Shown here: positions 40,001-44,226 of the stretch, one piece after another
How positions within the stretch are numbered: position 1 is the stretch's first letter
Layout of the letters: every line of letters begins with the position of its first letter
Made by a program: the position numbers and the translations under genes
NCBI RefSeq assembly: GCF_000003605.2
Contig: NW_003128867.1
Span: 9,151-68,203 of the forward strand
Origin: Saccoglossus kowalevskii
Taxonomy: Eukaryota; Hemichordata; Enteropneusta; Harrimaniidae
Length of the DNA: 59,053 nt
Direction of reading: 5' to 3'
The notes under the pieces: generated by a model
Seen by the model: only the letters and a program-made list of their open reading frames with translations
Told to the model about the DNA's origin: nothing
The model's database searches: none

Positions 40001-41861
40001 TTAAATAGAATATTTACGGTGCATTAAGTTGGAATCAGATACAGATAATAGTATTACTTAAAAGTGACATTAACTCTTTTACTCAACGACATTACATCAT
40101 ATTAAATATATCTAAACGATAAAAATTAACTGTAATCTTAACACCATATTATAGCTACTGATTCGGAAGCAGATTAGGTTAAAAGCTATTAGTTATTTTT
40201 TAATATCGCAATCATTCAAACAAATCCAACATATATAATAATTGTCACGCTCAGCAAACGATGATTCATTTCCAGTAATCAAATTTTCTCCAGAATTTTT
40301 CAATGTTTTTTCTGATATTGTGCTGATATAGCAGGATTTAATCACCATCATTTAATATTTTTAATGACAAATTTGCAGTAATCAGATGCATACTTTCGAA
40401 AACGATGGAAATGTCATTTTAAATTTCTTCTCGGTCGAGATAGAAATATTAAGTCATCTTAGGATTAACAGATGTACCTCACATTAATTCAATAAAAAAT
40501 AAAACAATTTTTCTGTACAGGGTAGATCATTAGAAACTCGGGAGGGGAGGCACTTAATTTTGAAGGAAAAAAAAATTGCACAAATTTTGGTAAAAAACAT
40601 TTGATAGAGAAAAACCAATGGTTTGCAACATGATCAAGATATAAATATCTACCTTAACCCATGATAACAGAGTCTGACAGTGTACTATGCACTATTTACT
40701 CATGGCTTGCATAAATTAAAAGTATATCGTCCAATCATAATGAAGTATTCATGGCATTGGACATAACCTGATGGATTCCATGATGGATGGACAGTTTGGA
40801 AAAAGGGAAAGTCGCTTTAAGGCAAAATAGTAAGCCAAACCAGTATAGTGGACTAACATCTGTAATGGTTCGCTTGTCCCACAAATTTCTATTTATAGAA
40901 TCAGCTTTTAGATCTTCTTGAGAATTTTCATTCAAGAACACTAACATAATGGGCTCGATTTAATGTTTTTCTATGACCATGAAGTTCACTTCCAATAATG
41001 CTGAAATGCAAAATACCGAATACCATATGGAAAATCAATGAATACATAGAGTATAGGAGTCAACCATTATAATATTATAACACATCACTCGTTAATACAA
41101 TACTGTACTGTAATTGGTCAAAACAGGATCACGTGTTATCGGCTAAATTATCATAGTAACGCCAGGGAAATTACTAGTTCCCTAGGGAGACTAGTACATC
41201 AACTAGTGCCCGGGGATGACGTCACTCGTCACCTGATCGTGTGATTTCCAATATGTCGTCTGCTAGTTTGGTTGCTGATATCGATGGTCCGCCTCGAAAG
41301 ACTGGACGATTTAGCTTCAGTTCAGAAGAAGAACTTGACACACTAGTAGAAAATATAGATGCACCGAAGACGAAGGACGCAATCAGGTTTTCTAGAAGCG
41401 TCTTTACATCGTTTTGTGAAGAAATCGGGACACCGCTAGCAGACGTCGAGAAGAAGATGGCAGATGATCTATGCACGTTGCAATATGTGTTTAATAGGGC
41501 CGAAAGGATGGAAAAACACTGATACATTAACACTGCCCTCACTAATCCCTCCAGATGGAACAAACCATTTTAATATAGGGGTAAAGGTATTATAACAATG
41601 CTAAGCATAACATAATGACTCTCAAAAAACTCTTATAAGACTCTGATAAGATATTGAATGGGTAGACACTGAGAAATGTCACGATCCACACTAGCCTCTT
41701 TTTGAAGGCTGAATTATATAGTGCCCTCAACTTGTCAAATGACACAAACTTAAAGACAGAAAGATGAATACCTGGTGATCCATCCAGAGAGTCTCCACCA
41801 AAATGGCTTCCCTTTCCATGGTGTATCCGTGACGACCCATTTGATAAGGGTGTAGATTGAC
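1021..41861 (-). CDS. PDE10A: PDE10A-like dual-GAF cyclic nucleotide phosphodiesterase, partial gene (20 coding pieces)
   Basis: This is the span of a spliced gene on the minus strand. Twenty coding pieces totalling 1721 nt join in frame across every junction and give about 574 residues. Fragment layout: variable N-terminus 1-31; conserved N-terminal helix region 32-83; basic linker 84-97; GAF-A about 105-265; connecting helix 263-292; GAF-B about 293-448; linker helix 449-495; start of the catalytic domain 496-574 with [12 protein letters not shown]. The best family match from memory is PDE10A, on four points: [11 protein letters not shown] and [13 protein letters not shown] in [13 protein letters not shown], the KIRRSE-YR linker, and VPYHNW followed by VAH in the catalytic domain. 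PDE11 and PDE5 fit less well. PDE10 enzymes hydrolyse cAMP and cGMP, and their GAF-B binds cAMP. The window lacks the 5' start exon (the first piece needs one preceding nucleotide) and the catalytic metal-binding HD motifs, which lie beyond the left edge. Orthology is inferred from motif recall, not from an alignment or tree. Confidence 0.9.
1172..1607 (-). other. Intron between the last two PDE10A-like exons seen
   Basis: This is a 436-bp intron with canonical GT-AG ends. It is AT-rich, with no repeat or ORF that I recognise. Confidence 0.9.
1608..1694 (-). CDS. PDE10A: PDE10A-like exon, catalytic domain N-terminal helices
   Basis: This 87-nt exon (acceptor TTTATTTCAG, donor GTAAGTG) encodes [20 protein letters not shown] and FKDLFGLT (496-523). 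It follows the PDE10A arrangement FHFDIGPFEN--PGIFVYM. It links in phase to both neighbours. Confidence 0.92.
1695..2535 (-). other. PDE10A-like intron with one inverted-repeat insert
   Basis: This is an 841-bp GT-AG intron. Besides AT-rich filler it holds the GTAAAATCTG-ended element at 2218-2391. Confidence 0.9.
2218..2391. mobile_element. Small inverted-repeat element, family B
   Basis: The left end is GTAAAATCTGTATTAGAAG and the right end CTTTTAATACAGATTTA, which is close to its reverse complement. The interior repeats TAGAAG-containing blocks. A second copy at 57561-57701 shares both ends and internal blocks (such as GAAGTCGCACCCATT), so this is a dispersed non-coding family of 140-175 bp. 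Weaker relatives (TTAGAAGCGCATC) occur near 45615 and 56095. Confidence 0.75.
2536..2675 (-). CDS. PDE10A: PDE10A-like exon, linker helix before catalytic domain
   Basis: This 140-nt exon (acceptor CTTTCGTTGCAG, donor GTACATTATT) encodes [20 protein letters not shown], then [10 protein letters not shown] and LPVAMPELS, with Arg495 split (residues 449-495). It matches PDE10A [30 protein letters not shown]. This segment is the signalling helix linking GAF-B to the catalytic domain and the first catalytic-domain helix. Confidence 0.95.
2676..4840 (-). other. PDE10A-like intron
   Basis: This is a 2.2-kb GT-AG intron. It contains the 30-bp tandem repeat at 4021-4227 and otherwise AT-rich DNA with no recognisable gene. 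Confidence 0.85.
4021..4227. repeat. 30-bp tandem repeat, about 6-7 copies
   Basis: Units of exactly 30 bp (for example GCCCATAAATCTGAATAGTT plus ten bases) start at 4051, 4081, 4111, 4141, 4171 and 4201, with a diverged unit before. Because 30 is a multiple of three, the repeat makes a spurious open frame on the minus strand. Confidence 0.93.
4841..4955 (-). CDS. PDE10A: PDE10A-like exon, end of GAF-B with NKFDE motif
   Basis: This 115-nt exon (acceptor GTTTCTACAG, donor GTACTACATG) encodes residues 411-448: [20 protein letters not shown], then [13 protein letters not shown]. The NK-x4-F-x3-DE GAF signature is complete (N419, K420, F425, D429, E430), as expected of a nucleotide-binding GAF-B. 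It ends at a codon boundary. Confidence 0.95.
4956..8954 (-). other. PDE10A-like intron, 4.0 kb
   Basis: GT-AG intron. It holds a short degenerate repeat of GGCGCTATAACACCAC units (about 5536-5612), a low-complexity stretch with recurring CAGTACTG motifs (about 6410-6560), and the minisatellite at 7660-8420. No gene is recognised. Confidence 0.85.
7660..8420. repeat. AGAGTCAATGG-type minisatellite
   Basis: Dozens of degenerate copies of a short unit around TAGAGTCAATGGTGGAGAA are interleaved with GAATACTAGTGTTAGAACAC blocks. A larger block of roughly 100 bp is repeated (8095-8160 resembles 8200-8265). Open frames here on the minus strand are translations of the repeat. Confidence 0.9.
8955..9023 (-). 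CDS. PDE10A: PDE10A-like exon, GAF-B
   Basis: This 69-nt exon (acceptor ATTATTATAG, donor GTAAGTATG) encodes [20 protein letters not shown] (388-407) and then RG. It matches PDE10A EVDLYTGYTTRNILCMPIV. Its opening G completes Arg387, and its closing AA joins the T of the next exon to give Asn410. Confidence 0.95.
9024..9577 (-). other. PDE10A-like GC-AG intron
   Basis: This 554-bp intron begins GCAAGTACTG on the minus strand and ends ATTATTATAG. It is AT-rich with no repeat identified. Confidence 0.88.
9578..9670 (-). CDS. PDE10A: PDE10A-like exon, GAF-B pocket; GC donor
   Basis: This 93-nt exon (acceptor CCTAATTCAG) encodes [15 protein letters not shown], then LNIPDAY and DERFN, with Arg387 split (residues 356-387). 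This is the most conserved GAF segment: PDE10A has [26 protein letters not shown]. The donor is AACAG|GCAAGT, a GC-AG intron. The alternative GT three bases on would run into an in-frame TGA early in the next exon, so the frame argues strongly for GC. Confidence 0.93.
9671..10255 (-). other. PDE10A-like intron with (AC)n(AT)n microsatellite
   Basis: This is a 585-bp GT-AG intron. A dinucleotide tract of AC followed by about 14 AT units occupies 10032-10068. Nothing else is recognised. Confidence 0.9.
10256..10395 (-). CDS. PDE10A: PDE10A-like exon, GAF-B core
   Basis: This 140-nt exon (acceptor TTTATTCGACAG, donor GTAAAAAC) encodes residues 310-355 plus 2 nt of Arg356. It contains [28 protein letters not shown] and KQKEI. 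These align closely with PDE10A YAKNLVNADRCALFQVD, KELYSDLFDIG and KTKEIR. The GAF-B of PDE10 is the cAMP-binding one, and this is its strand 1-2 region. Confidence 0.95.
10396..11094 (-). other. PDE10A-like intron largely made of a tandem repeat
   Basis: This is a 699-bp GT-AG intron whose first two thirds are the 113-bp tandem repeat at 10440-10900. The rest is AT-rich. Confidence 0.9.
10440..10900. repeat. 112-113-bp tandem repeat, about four copies
   Basis: The unit contains CACAGATATAAGAAAGTTTG and GTTCCACTAGGAAGATCAAG, followed by an A-run. ACAGATATAAG recurs at 10442, 10571, 10684 and 10796, so the last three copies are 112-113 bp apart and nearly identical, while the first is diverged and 129 bp away. 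Confidence 0.93.
11095..11146 (-). CDS. PDE10A: PDE10A-like exon, GAF-B first helix
   Basis: This 52-nt exon (acceptor GTTTTTTTTAG, donor GTACGTATT) encodes [17 protein letters not shown] (293-309) after completing Lys292. It corresponds to the PDE10A stretch FDNIVAIDSLLEHIM and ends at a codon boundary. Confidence 0.92.
11211..11272 (-). mobile_element. Fragment of TTAA-ended element (family D)
   Basis: About 60 bp matches one terminus of the family D copies at 37-56 kb (AAATTTGGGCGAGAAA, then CTGGTGGCGAAAAGG). Only the end is present, so it is a truncated copy within the 259-bp intron 11147-11405. Confidence 0.6.
11406..11464 (-). CDS. PDE10A: PDE10A-like exon, helix between GAF-A and GAF-B
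   Basis: This 59-nt exon (acceptor TTTTCTTTAG, donor GTAAGTCAAC) encodes [19 protein letters not shown] plus 2 nt of Lys292. The [10 protein letters not shown] segment matches PDE10A LNDFLLDVSK at the start of GAF-B. A 5.9-kb intron separates it from the 30-nt exon. Confidence 0.92.
15119..15283. repeat. 83-bp direct duplication
   Basis: Two adjacent copies begin ATTAAAAACAA at 15119 and 15202, sharing GACTATAGAGGGCTCCATTG and GAAATCTGCTTCTT with few differences. Confidence 0.92.
15813..16021. mobile_element. Family A inverted-repeat element (TA-flanked)
   Basis: This 209-bp element runs from TACTGTGGAATACTTTATTT to AAATAAAGTATTCTACAGTA. The termini are inverted repeats of about 25-40 bp, and the outer TA could be the target duplication, as in Tc1/mariner-type MITEs. 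The interior repeats TTTTCGCTG-type blocks and has no ORF. Further copies lie at 21851, 27560, 29967, 30481 and 55844, with a chimeric one at 32820. Confidence 0.88.
16450..17166. repeat. 40-bp minisatellite with 80-bp dimer structure
   Basis: Units of 40 bp follow the pattern GATAGCCAAGTAA-GGATCGAACC-ATTATATTTT. From about 16681 they keep exact 40-base register and alternate between two variants: AGGGAAGGAT with AAAATCAAACC, and ATGAAGGGAT with GGATCGAACC. The alternation implies that dimers were the amplified unit. Confidence 0.95.
17378..17407 (-). CDS. PDE10A: PDE10A-like 30-nt exon with GC donor
   Basis: This ten-codon exon encodes [10 protein letters not shown] (263-272) at the start of the helix connecting GAF-A and GAF-B. 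The acceptor is CCCCTTTTGCAG. The donor is GAG|GCAAGT, a GC-AG intron with the remaining donor bases perfect. Using the GT four bases further on would shift the frame against the next exon, so the GC site is preferred. It is phase 0 on both sides. Confidence 0.82.
17408..18020 (-). other. PDE10A-like intron
   Basis: This 613-bp GT-AG intron separates the 51-nt and 30-nt exons. It is AT-rich and no repeat is recognised. Confidence 0.88.
18021..18071 (-). CDS. PDE10A: PDE10A-like exon, GAF-A C-terminal helix
   Basis: This 51-nt exon is 17 whole codons (acceptor TTGTTTTCAG, donor GTAATATC). It encodes [17 protein letters not shown] (246-262), matching the terminal helix of PDE10A GAF-A (VATANLAWASVAIHQ). 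It is phase 0 at both ends, so skipping would remove 17 residues without a frameshift. Confidence 0.9.
18296..18832. mobile_element. 537-bp terminal-inverted-repeat element with CpG-containing core
   Basis: The left end AGACTGGCACAGTCGGGGCG is the near-perfect reverse complement of the right end CGCCCCGACTGCGCCAGTCT. The similarity continues through AAAATCGC and AATGGAGGT for roughly 60 bp allowing indels. The core (about 18400-18640) is richer in CpG than the surroundings and includes CCAACATGGCGGCACG, a YY1-like motif. No transposase ORF is present, so it is non-autonomous. The target duplication is not clear by eye. Confidence 0.82.
18925..19006. repeat. 38-bp tandem duplication
   Basis: Two perfect adjacent copies of a 38-bp unit containing AGCGTGATGCCATGAAACTC begin at 18925 and 18963. 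The first bases of a third follow. Confidence 0.9.
19100..19158 (-). CDS. PDE10A: PDE10A-like exon, GAF-A
   Basis: This 59-nt exon (acceptor TTGTTTCCAG, donor GTATGAAAC) completes Gly226 and encodes [19 protein letters not shown] (227-245). In a signalling GAF domain this is where an NKxnFxxxDE motif would sit. Here F-GEE-DE remains but Asn-Lys is replaced by Arg-Ser, as in vertebrate PDE10A GAF-A, where the motif is also degenerate. Confidence 0.92.
19220..20234. repeat. 92-bp satellite with paired palindromic CCATATATGG sites (left block)
   Basis: ATTACCATATATGGTAATTT recurs at 19751, 19843, 19935, 20027 and 20119, an exact 92-bp spacing. Each unit carries two CCATATATGG cores (one followed by GTAATTTTATAATTATTCAG, one by ATAATTACCAATATATTG) plus TATAACTAGTTATACATG, another palindrome-like block. 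The left part (19220-19600) consists of older diverged units such as ACCATGTATGGCAAT. CCATATATGG matches the CC(A/T)6GG CArG-box consensus of SRF/MADS factors. Confidence 0.95.
20235..20456 (-). mobile_element. Truncated non-LTR-like retroelement 3' end inserted in the satellite
   Basis: The satellite unit is interrupted after CCAATAT and resumes at ATTGTATAACTGG. The insert starts AAGATAAGATAAGATAATTC on the plus strand, so on the minus strand it ends in a (TTATC)n-type tail, as the 3' ends of many LINE/SINE elements do. It contains an internal A-run. No reading frame is visible. Class is inferred from the tail only. Confidence 0.6.
20482..21108. other. Assembly gap (627 N)
   Basis: This run of unknown bases lies inside the 92-bp satellite. 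Both edges are satellite sequence, so the missing DNA is probably more repeat units and the true length is unknown. Open frames crossing it are artefacts. Confidence 0.99.
21109..21690. repeat. 92-bp satellite with CCATATATGG sites (right block)
   Basis: This is the continuation of the same array after the gap, with units of the same composition and some shorter ones lacking the ATTATTCAGTCTCTAAC part. It ends with ATTACCATATATGGATGACTTAC, where the last bases already belong to the splice donor of the exon at 21699-21792. Confidence 0.95.
21699..21792 (-). CDS. PDE10A: PDE10A-like exon, GAF-A
   Basis: This 94-nt exon (acceptor TATTTTGTAG, donor GTAAGTCATCC) encodes residues 195-225 plus one nucleotide of Gly226. 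[12 protein letters not shown] and then [16 protein letters not shown] correspond to the PDE10A segment [28 protein letters not shown]. The CCATATATGG satellite begins only about 10 bases into the following intron, so this donor abuts the array. Confidence 0.93.
21793..22204 (-). other. PDE10A-like intron with family A element
   Basis: This is a 412-bp GT-AG intron. More than half of it is the inverted-repeat element at 21851-22063. Confidence 0.9.
21851..22063. mobile_element. Family A inverted-repeat element
   Basis: This 213-bp copy runs from TACTGTAAAATACTTTTATT to GCGAAAATAAAGTATTCTAC and the following AATA. It is in the same orientation and has the same internal blocks as the copy at 15813. 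The right terminus is slightly mutated (ACAATA for ACAGTA). Confidence 0.85.
22205..22301 (-). CDS. PDE10A: PDE10A-like exon, GAF-A
   Basis: This 97-nt exon (acceptor TGTTTACAG, donor GTAAGAAAA) encodes residues 163-194. The segment [16 protein letters not shown] corresponds to the GAF pocket helix, where PDE10A has GTTVSAYVAKSRKTLLVED. It ends with DFTG at a codon boundary. A copy of the CCATATATGG motif lies about 65 bp upstream of its acceptor on the plus-strand right side. Confidence 0.92.
22302..22528 (-). other. PDE10A-like intron with stray CCATATATGG-like motifs
   Basis: In this 227-bp intron, ATTACCATATATGGTCAT (near 22365), ATTACCACATATGGTAAT (near 22388) and other partial motifs lie outside the main array, at unequal spacing. 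They look like remnants of, or seeds for, the satellite in the neighbouring introns. Confidence 0.8.
22529..22560 (-). CDS. PDE10A: PDE10A-like exon, GAF-A strand (32 nt)
   Basis: This very short exon encodes [10 protein letters not shown] and 2 nt of an Ile codon (residues 152-162), continuing the GAF-A sheet. The acceptor is TTTTTTTCAG and the donor GTAAGAATT. The phase matches both neighbours: phase 0 in, and 2 nt out completed by the T opening the next exon. It is too short to be found by ORF length, so support comes from splice sites and frame continuity. Confidence 0.85.
22561..22870 (-). other. PDE10A-like intron
   Basis: This is a 310-bp GT-AG intron. No repeat or other feature is recognised. 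Confidence 0.85.
22871..23032 (-). CDS. PDE10A: PDE10A-like exon, start of GAF-A
   Basis: This 162-nt exon is exactly 54 codons, phase 0 at both ends (acceptor ATTTTACAG, donor GTGAGT). It encodes residues 98-151, from [18 protein letters not shown] through [20 protein letters not shown] to VDENRT. The LxELxxxIxxAxxADGxxLY pattern is the first helix and first strand of GAF-A. PDE10A has the counterpart [21 protein letters not shown]. Confidence 0.93.
26020..26230. mobile_element. Family C inverted-repeat element
   Basis: The 211-bp element begins TACTGTAAAGGGGTTAATTA and ends AATTAGTCATTTAACAGTA. TTCACTGGGTTTTAATTT near the left end is answered by AAATTTAAACCCAGTGAAAA near the right. It shares only the outermost TACTGTA with family A. 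There is no ORF. A related but diverged copy lies at 49040-49260, and the right part of the chimera at 32820 matches it closely. Confidence 0.82.
27560..27766. mobile_element. Family A inverted-repeat element, reverse orientation
   Basis: This copy begins TACTGTAGAATACTTTTTTT and ends AATTTACAGTA. The interior CATTCAACTCATCAAAAATC is the reverse complement of the GATTTTTGATGAGTT block of the 15813-type copies. It is more diverged than the others. Confidence 0.8.
27895..28115. repeat. Degenerate ACCCCCTAGCATACTTTCAATAG-type repeat
   Basis: About five imperfect units of roughly 40 bp share CCCTAGCATACTTT and TTATCTGGACACC blocks. Confidence 0.75.
28207..28241 (-). CDS. PDE10A: PDE10A-like exon, basic linker with RRLS site
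   Basis: This 35-nt exon has acceptor CTCATCTTAG and donor GTATGC. It completes a Ser codon and then encodes [11 protein letters not shown] (residues 87-97), directly before GAF-A. RRLS fits the RRxS consensus for PKA, which is suggestive in a cAMP-hydrolysing enzyme but unproven. It joins in phase to the exon at 31990-32148 directly or through the 6-nt microexon, and in phase 0 to the next exon. Confidence 0.8.
29967..30124. mobile_element. Family A inverted-repeat element, reverse orientation, internally deleted
   Basis: This 158-bp copy begins TACTGTAGAATACTTTATTT and ends AAATAAAGTATTTCACAGTA. It lacks about 50 bp of interior relative to the copy at 15813 but has intact termini. Confidence 0.85.
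30481..30688. mobile_element. Family A inverted-repeat element, forward orientation
   Basis: This 208-bp copy begins TACTGTGAAATACTTTATTT and ends AAAGTATTCTACAGTA. It lies 356 bp from, and opposite in orientation to, the copy at 29967, so the two could pair in the transcript. Its right end is 86 bp from the candidate microexon. Confidence 0.87.
30775..30780 (-). CDS. PDE10A: Candidate 6-nt microexon (AAAGAA) of the PDE10A-like gene
   Basis: On the minus strand the six bases AAAGAA lie between a strong acceptor (a long pyrimidine tract ending CCAAATACAG) and a perfect GTAAGT donor. The intron phase on both sides is 1, so inclusion keeps the frame: residues N-S become N-K-R-S just before the ENSPRRLSR segment. 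Skipping is equally in frame. This is predicted from splice signals only. No longer exon ending at this donor keeps both phase and a usable acceptor: the next upstream AG gives 53 nt and breaks the frame. Confidence 0.5.
30781..31989 (-). other. PDE10A-like intron upstream of the candidate microexon
   Basis: This 1.2-kb intron ends with a long pyrimidine tract (30785-30830 in reverse complement). It holds the foldback at 31008-31137 and a slightly GC-richer unique stretch at about 31140-31290. No coding sequence is recognised. Confidence 0.8.
31008..31137. repeat. 130-bp foldback with 43-bp near-perfect arms
   Basis: The left arm runs from AGGTTATTACAAGGATACCG through AAAAGTATGCAC to GACAGTAC (31008-31050). 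The right arm runs from GTACTGTC through GTGCATACTTTTTGGTATCC to TTGTGATAACCT (31095-31137). The arms pair with about four mismatches around a 44-bp loop. It could be a small palindromic transposon relic or a stable RNA hairpin. Confidence 0.9.
31990..32148 (-). CDS. PDE10A: PDE10A-like exon, conserved N-terminal helical region
   Basis: This 159-nt exon encodes residues 32-83. It contains [19 protein letters not shown] and then [13 protein letters not shown]. This is the short N-terminal region shared by PDE10 and PDE11 (their counterparts read VKAYL--HPQVLDEF and VETFLDRHPELFEDYL, followed by V-KWL-R). The acceptor is ATTTTGCAG and the donor GTAAGTAATG. It leaves one nucleotide (A), which is in phase either with the 35-nt exon or with the candidate 6-nt microexon. 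Confidence 0.92.
32820..33056. mobile_element. Chimeric inverted-repeat element: family A left end, family C right part
   Basis: The left 60 bp (TACTGTAAAATACTTTATTT, then GGAATTAAAGTTCGTTGAAA) belongs to family A. From about 32904 the sequence (GCACTAAATTAAAACCCAGT through AATTAGTCATTTTACAGTA) follows family C at 26085-26230 closely. The outermost TACTGTA/TACAGTA ends still form an inverted pair. Confidence 0.82.
37283..37542 (+). mobile_element. TTAA-ended inverted-repeat element, family D copy 1
   Basis: It begins TTAACCCTTTCAATACCAGA and ends CTGGTAGTGAAAAATAA. The interior has TTCAATATTTCTGGAAAT, AGTCAATTTTCAGTTTTTAC-like and AAGGAAAGTGCAGACTATAA blocks shared by all copies. The full family termini are TTAACCTTTTCACCACCAG and its complement, with TTAA as the likely target site, as for piggyBac-type elements. 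There is no transposase. Confidence 0.82.
38313..38517. mobile_element. Family F element
   Basis: It begins TCAACCCTTTGAGCAGCAAA and ends near AGCTTAAATGGTTAA, a degenerate inverted pair. The interior (TTCACATTTTTCGTAATTTT, ACATTATTTCTGGTTTTTGA) is similar to 47335-47575, which heads the 93-bp tandem array. Confidence 0.6.
39685..39917 (+). mobile_element. Family D copy 2
   Basis: It begins CACCTTTTCACCACTAGACT and ends CTGGTGGTAAAAACAAATTAA. It carries the full set of internal blocks. It follows a GTTGACTTTGGCATCAAA segment typical of family F ends, so it may have inserted beside or into one. Confidence 0.8.
41100..41252 (+). promoter_or_regulatory. Possible promoter-like segment before the KIAA1958-like ORF
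   Basis: Within 140 bp of the ORF are ATTGG (an inverted CCAAT box, 41113-41117), CACGTG (an E-box, 41130-41135) and a perfect CRE TGACGTCA (41217-41224). Three ACTAGT motifs and CCCTAGGG also occur. Such clustering in otherwise AT-rich DNA resembles a TATA-less promoter, but it is motif evidence only. Confidence 0.35.
41253..41522 (+). pseudogene. KIAA1958/QRICH1-like N-terminal domain ORF, probably truncated
   Basis: The ORF has 89 codons from ATG to TGA and is clearly richer in GC than its surroundings. It reads [10 protein letters not shown], later [33 protein letters not shown] and [11 protein letters not shown]. The order (phenylalanine plus acidic helix, then a T-K-A-x-F helix, then a Leu-Cys helix) resembles the N-terminal helical domain of KIAA1958- and QRICH1/ZMYM-like proteins, which derive from Crypton tyrosine-recombinase transposons and are abundant in marine invertebrate genomes. 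Those proteins continue for hundreds of residues, whereas here coding character stops at about residue 78 and a stop follows. It may be a truncated copy, a solo domain, or the first exon of a nested gene. The assignment rests on remembered pattern. Confidence 0.45.
41772..41861 (-). CDS. PDE10A: PDE10A-like exon, N-terminal variable region (first exon found)
   Basis: This 90-nt exon has an acceptor at its right end (TTTTTTGTTCAG) and a GTATTC donor at its left. It encodes fragment residues 1-31, a Gly/Ser/His-rich stretch beginning [10 protein letters not shown] and ending DSLDGSP. It enters with 2 nt of a split codon and leaves with 1 nt, which pairs with the AA opening the next exon to make Glu. 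There is no in-frame methionine, so at least one upstream exon is missing. The region is poorly conserved in the family, so support is mainly the clean splice sites and the phase match. Confidence 0.75.
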
Positions 41862-42104
41862 CTGAACAAAAAAGAAAAAAATTTAAGTTAATAAAAATTT
41901 GAAATTATTTCATACAAGTACAACTGATATGTTGACAAAAGTGACTACATTTGGTGACTACAAAGATGGCAGCTGAAATGTTTGTACAATGCAAAGCCCA
42001 ATCAAATACACACCTTACCAACAATTAATGAATTAATTTTGTTAATTACTAAAAAGATTTACATGAAATTTACAAAATAATGCTTGTTGATTCTTGTCTG
42101 ATAT

Positions 42105-42690
42105 AATCCAGTTCTGATTGGAGGTAGCCTAATCATAATCTATTACTCTAATCTGACTAATAATCTACAGGTGTTTCTGAGCTAATCTAGTTCTGACTCA
42201 TCTGGTCATTTAATTCTGGTCTTTCTAGCGTAATCCTGCTTTGACTGGTCCTATCCAGTTCTGACCAGTAATCTTCTGATCTTTCTGGCCTAATCCAGTT
42301 CTGACTCATCAAATTCAGTTCAGACCGGTAACTTTCTGGTCTTTCTAGCCTAATCTGTTTCTCTGACTGACACAACCCAGCTCTGACTGGCCCAATCCAG
42401 TTTGGACTGATAAACTTCTGATCTTTCTGGCCTAATCCAGTTCTGACTCATCTAATCCAGTTCTGACTGGTAACTTTCTGGTCTTTCTAGCCTAATATGT
42501 CTCTGACTGGCCCAATCCAGCTCTGACTGGCCTAATCCAGTACTAATTGACACAATCCAGTTTTGACTGGTGATATTTATGTTTAAATTATATTCATTCC
42601 TTAAACTACATGTACGCATAAATGGCAATCTTCATGTCCATCTAGCCTAAACCAGTTCTGTCTGGTCATACTTGACACAACCTGGTTCTG
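42105..42690. repeat. TAATCCAGTTCTGACTGG-type minisatellite
   Basis: There are many imperfect copies of a 20-bp-scale unit (CTAATCCAGTTCTGACTGG) interspersed with TTTCTGGTCTTTCTAGC, forming a larger composite period of about 130 bp (similar composites near 42265 and 42410). Open frames on the minus strand come from the repeat. Confidence 0.9.
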
Positions 42691-43973
42691 GTATAATCCG
42701 TTTAATAAGTGACAACAAGACTTAGACATCACTAATCCAGAATGTTGATTTATATCACTTAAATTCATCATAGACATGTAATCAATACATATCAAATGAT
42801 TAGACACTCATTGCTGTGCAGTTGATTGTAAATAACAGCCCCAGATGTATACAAATGGCATGCAGGATTCAAGATCGTCTTTTCAATTACAAGATTAAAG
42901 TTCAAGATATGACAAATGCCATTGCACTATAATGTAACTATCAGAGAGTCTCACGAACATATCTCAACGCTATTTTTATCAGTTTTTCTTCCATGAAACA
43001 ATTACTACCAAAATCATAAACAATTGATGAATGCGGTTGATCTGGTATAAAGATGTAAGGATAGCACTGACGTGGGAATTCCACAATTCATTCAAAGCGA
43101 ATAGACATATATACAACTATACAGGACAAATAAGGAATTGTCCGCGCTATTGTTAGTCTTCACAAACTGATTGTAATCGGCTAAAAGGCTTAAAGGAACT
43201 TTAAACTAACTTGAGTTTTAAAAGAACATGTTTGTATACATCCACAAAAGTCATGGTTTTTAAGCAATTTTGTTTCCCATGGTTGTGGATTGATTTGACC
43301 AACCATGTTCTTCTATTTTCCAGTTATAGCAACTTATTCCTTAACGTCACTTTTTTGTTTGTGTCTTGCATGTTTGTTTTTTCCATGGCAACTCCCGTAC
43401 AATTGAATCGGGAAAGGGCAGTACCTACAGTACATTGCCCTGTATCACTCTTTTTTTATGTCTCTAACAACATTTAAAATGAACGCCATACTCTGCTGTA
43501 AAGGTAGTCACAAAAATTAAACTGTGTTCAATTTTTTTTATGTTACATTATACCATGATCACTGGATAGAAAAAAACGTAAATAAAGTATTTAACACATT
43601 GTTTTCTAATTTTTTTTCGCACTCATTTTTGTATGGTTGTGAAGGCTTTCAGTCGGCAGACTATATTTGTATATTATATTTTTCTCACATTTTTGAATAC
43701 AATATATGCTGAAACTGCTGTACATATATTCTAAACATTCCAAAAGCAATGATTTTCTAGCATACCTGAATTTTCGGTAACTACCTCAACTTTCCATTGG
43801 ATTAGTTGTTCAAATTTGATTGGCTATAACTTTCGTTTTGTTTTTGTTTCAAATTGTTTTGATGCATAATCGCCCTTATCCAAGATTAGTATTGTTGGTA
43901 TCCAATTTTCCAAACAAAATTGTCCCAAAACACCAATAAACCTTAAAATCATCGACTCAGATAACAGCAATTC

Positions 43974-44226
43974 TTAAAACTTTACACCACAAATTTCCTC
44001 TTTTCATCAGAAATTCACAAAATACTCCATTTATATAGTCAGCACTTTCCTTCAGAAGATTGAGACAAAAATAGCCAAAATTGTTTGAGTAAAAACTGAA
44101 AATTCACTCAAATTGGTCTGTTAAATTAGCTAAAAAATTACTGTTCATTTCCAGAAATATTGAAGAATGTGAAAAAAAAAGTGCAGAAAAATTTGGGGGA
44201 GAAAATCTGGTGGGGAAAAAGTCAAA
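43974..44226 (-). mobile_element. Family D copy 3
   Basis: This is a reverse-oriented copy with TTTCCAGAAATATTGAAGAA, AAAATTTGGGGGAGAAAATC and CTGGTGGGGAAAAAG at the right end. The left terminus is diverged (TTAAAACTTTACACCAC). Confidence 0.8.

Larger units (their letters stand above)
32149..41771 (-). other. PDE10A-like intron, 9.6 kb
   Basis: This is the largest intron in the window. It contains the A/C chimeric element (32820-33056), family D elements (37283 and 39685), a family F element (38313) and the plus-strand KIAA1958-like ORF near its right end. The stretch 33057-37282 is AT-rich with nothing recognised. Confidence 0.85.

Noticed and set aside
41222-41563. 113-codon minus-strand ORF
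   Set aside because: It is the antisense shadow of the KIAA1958-like ORF on the plus strand and has no splice-phase link to the phosphodiesterase exons.
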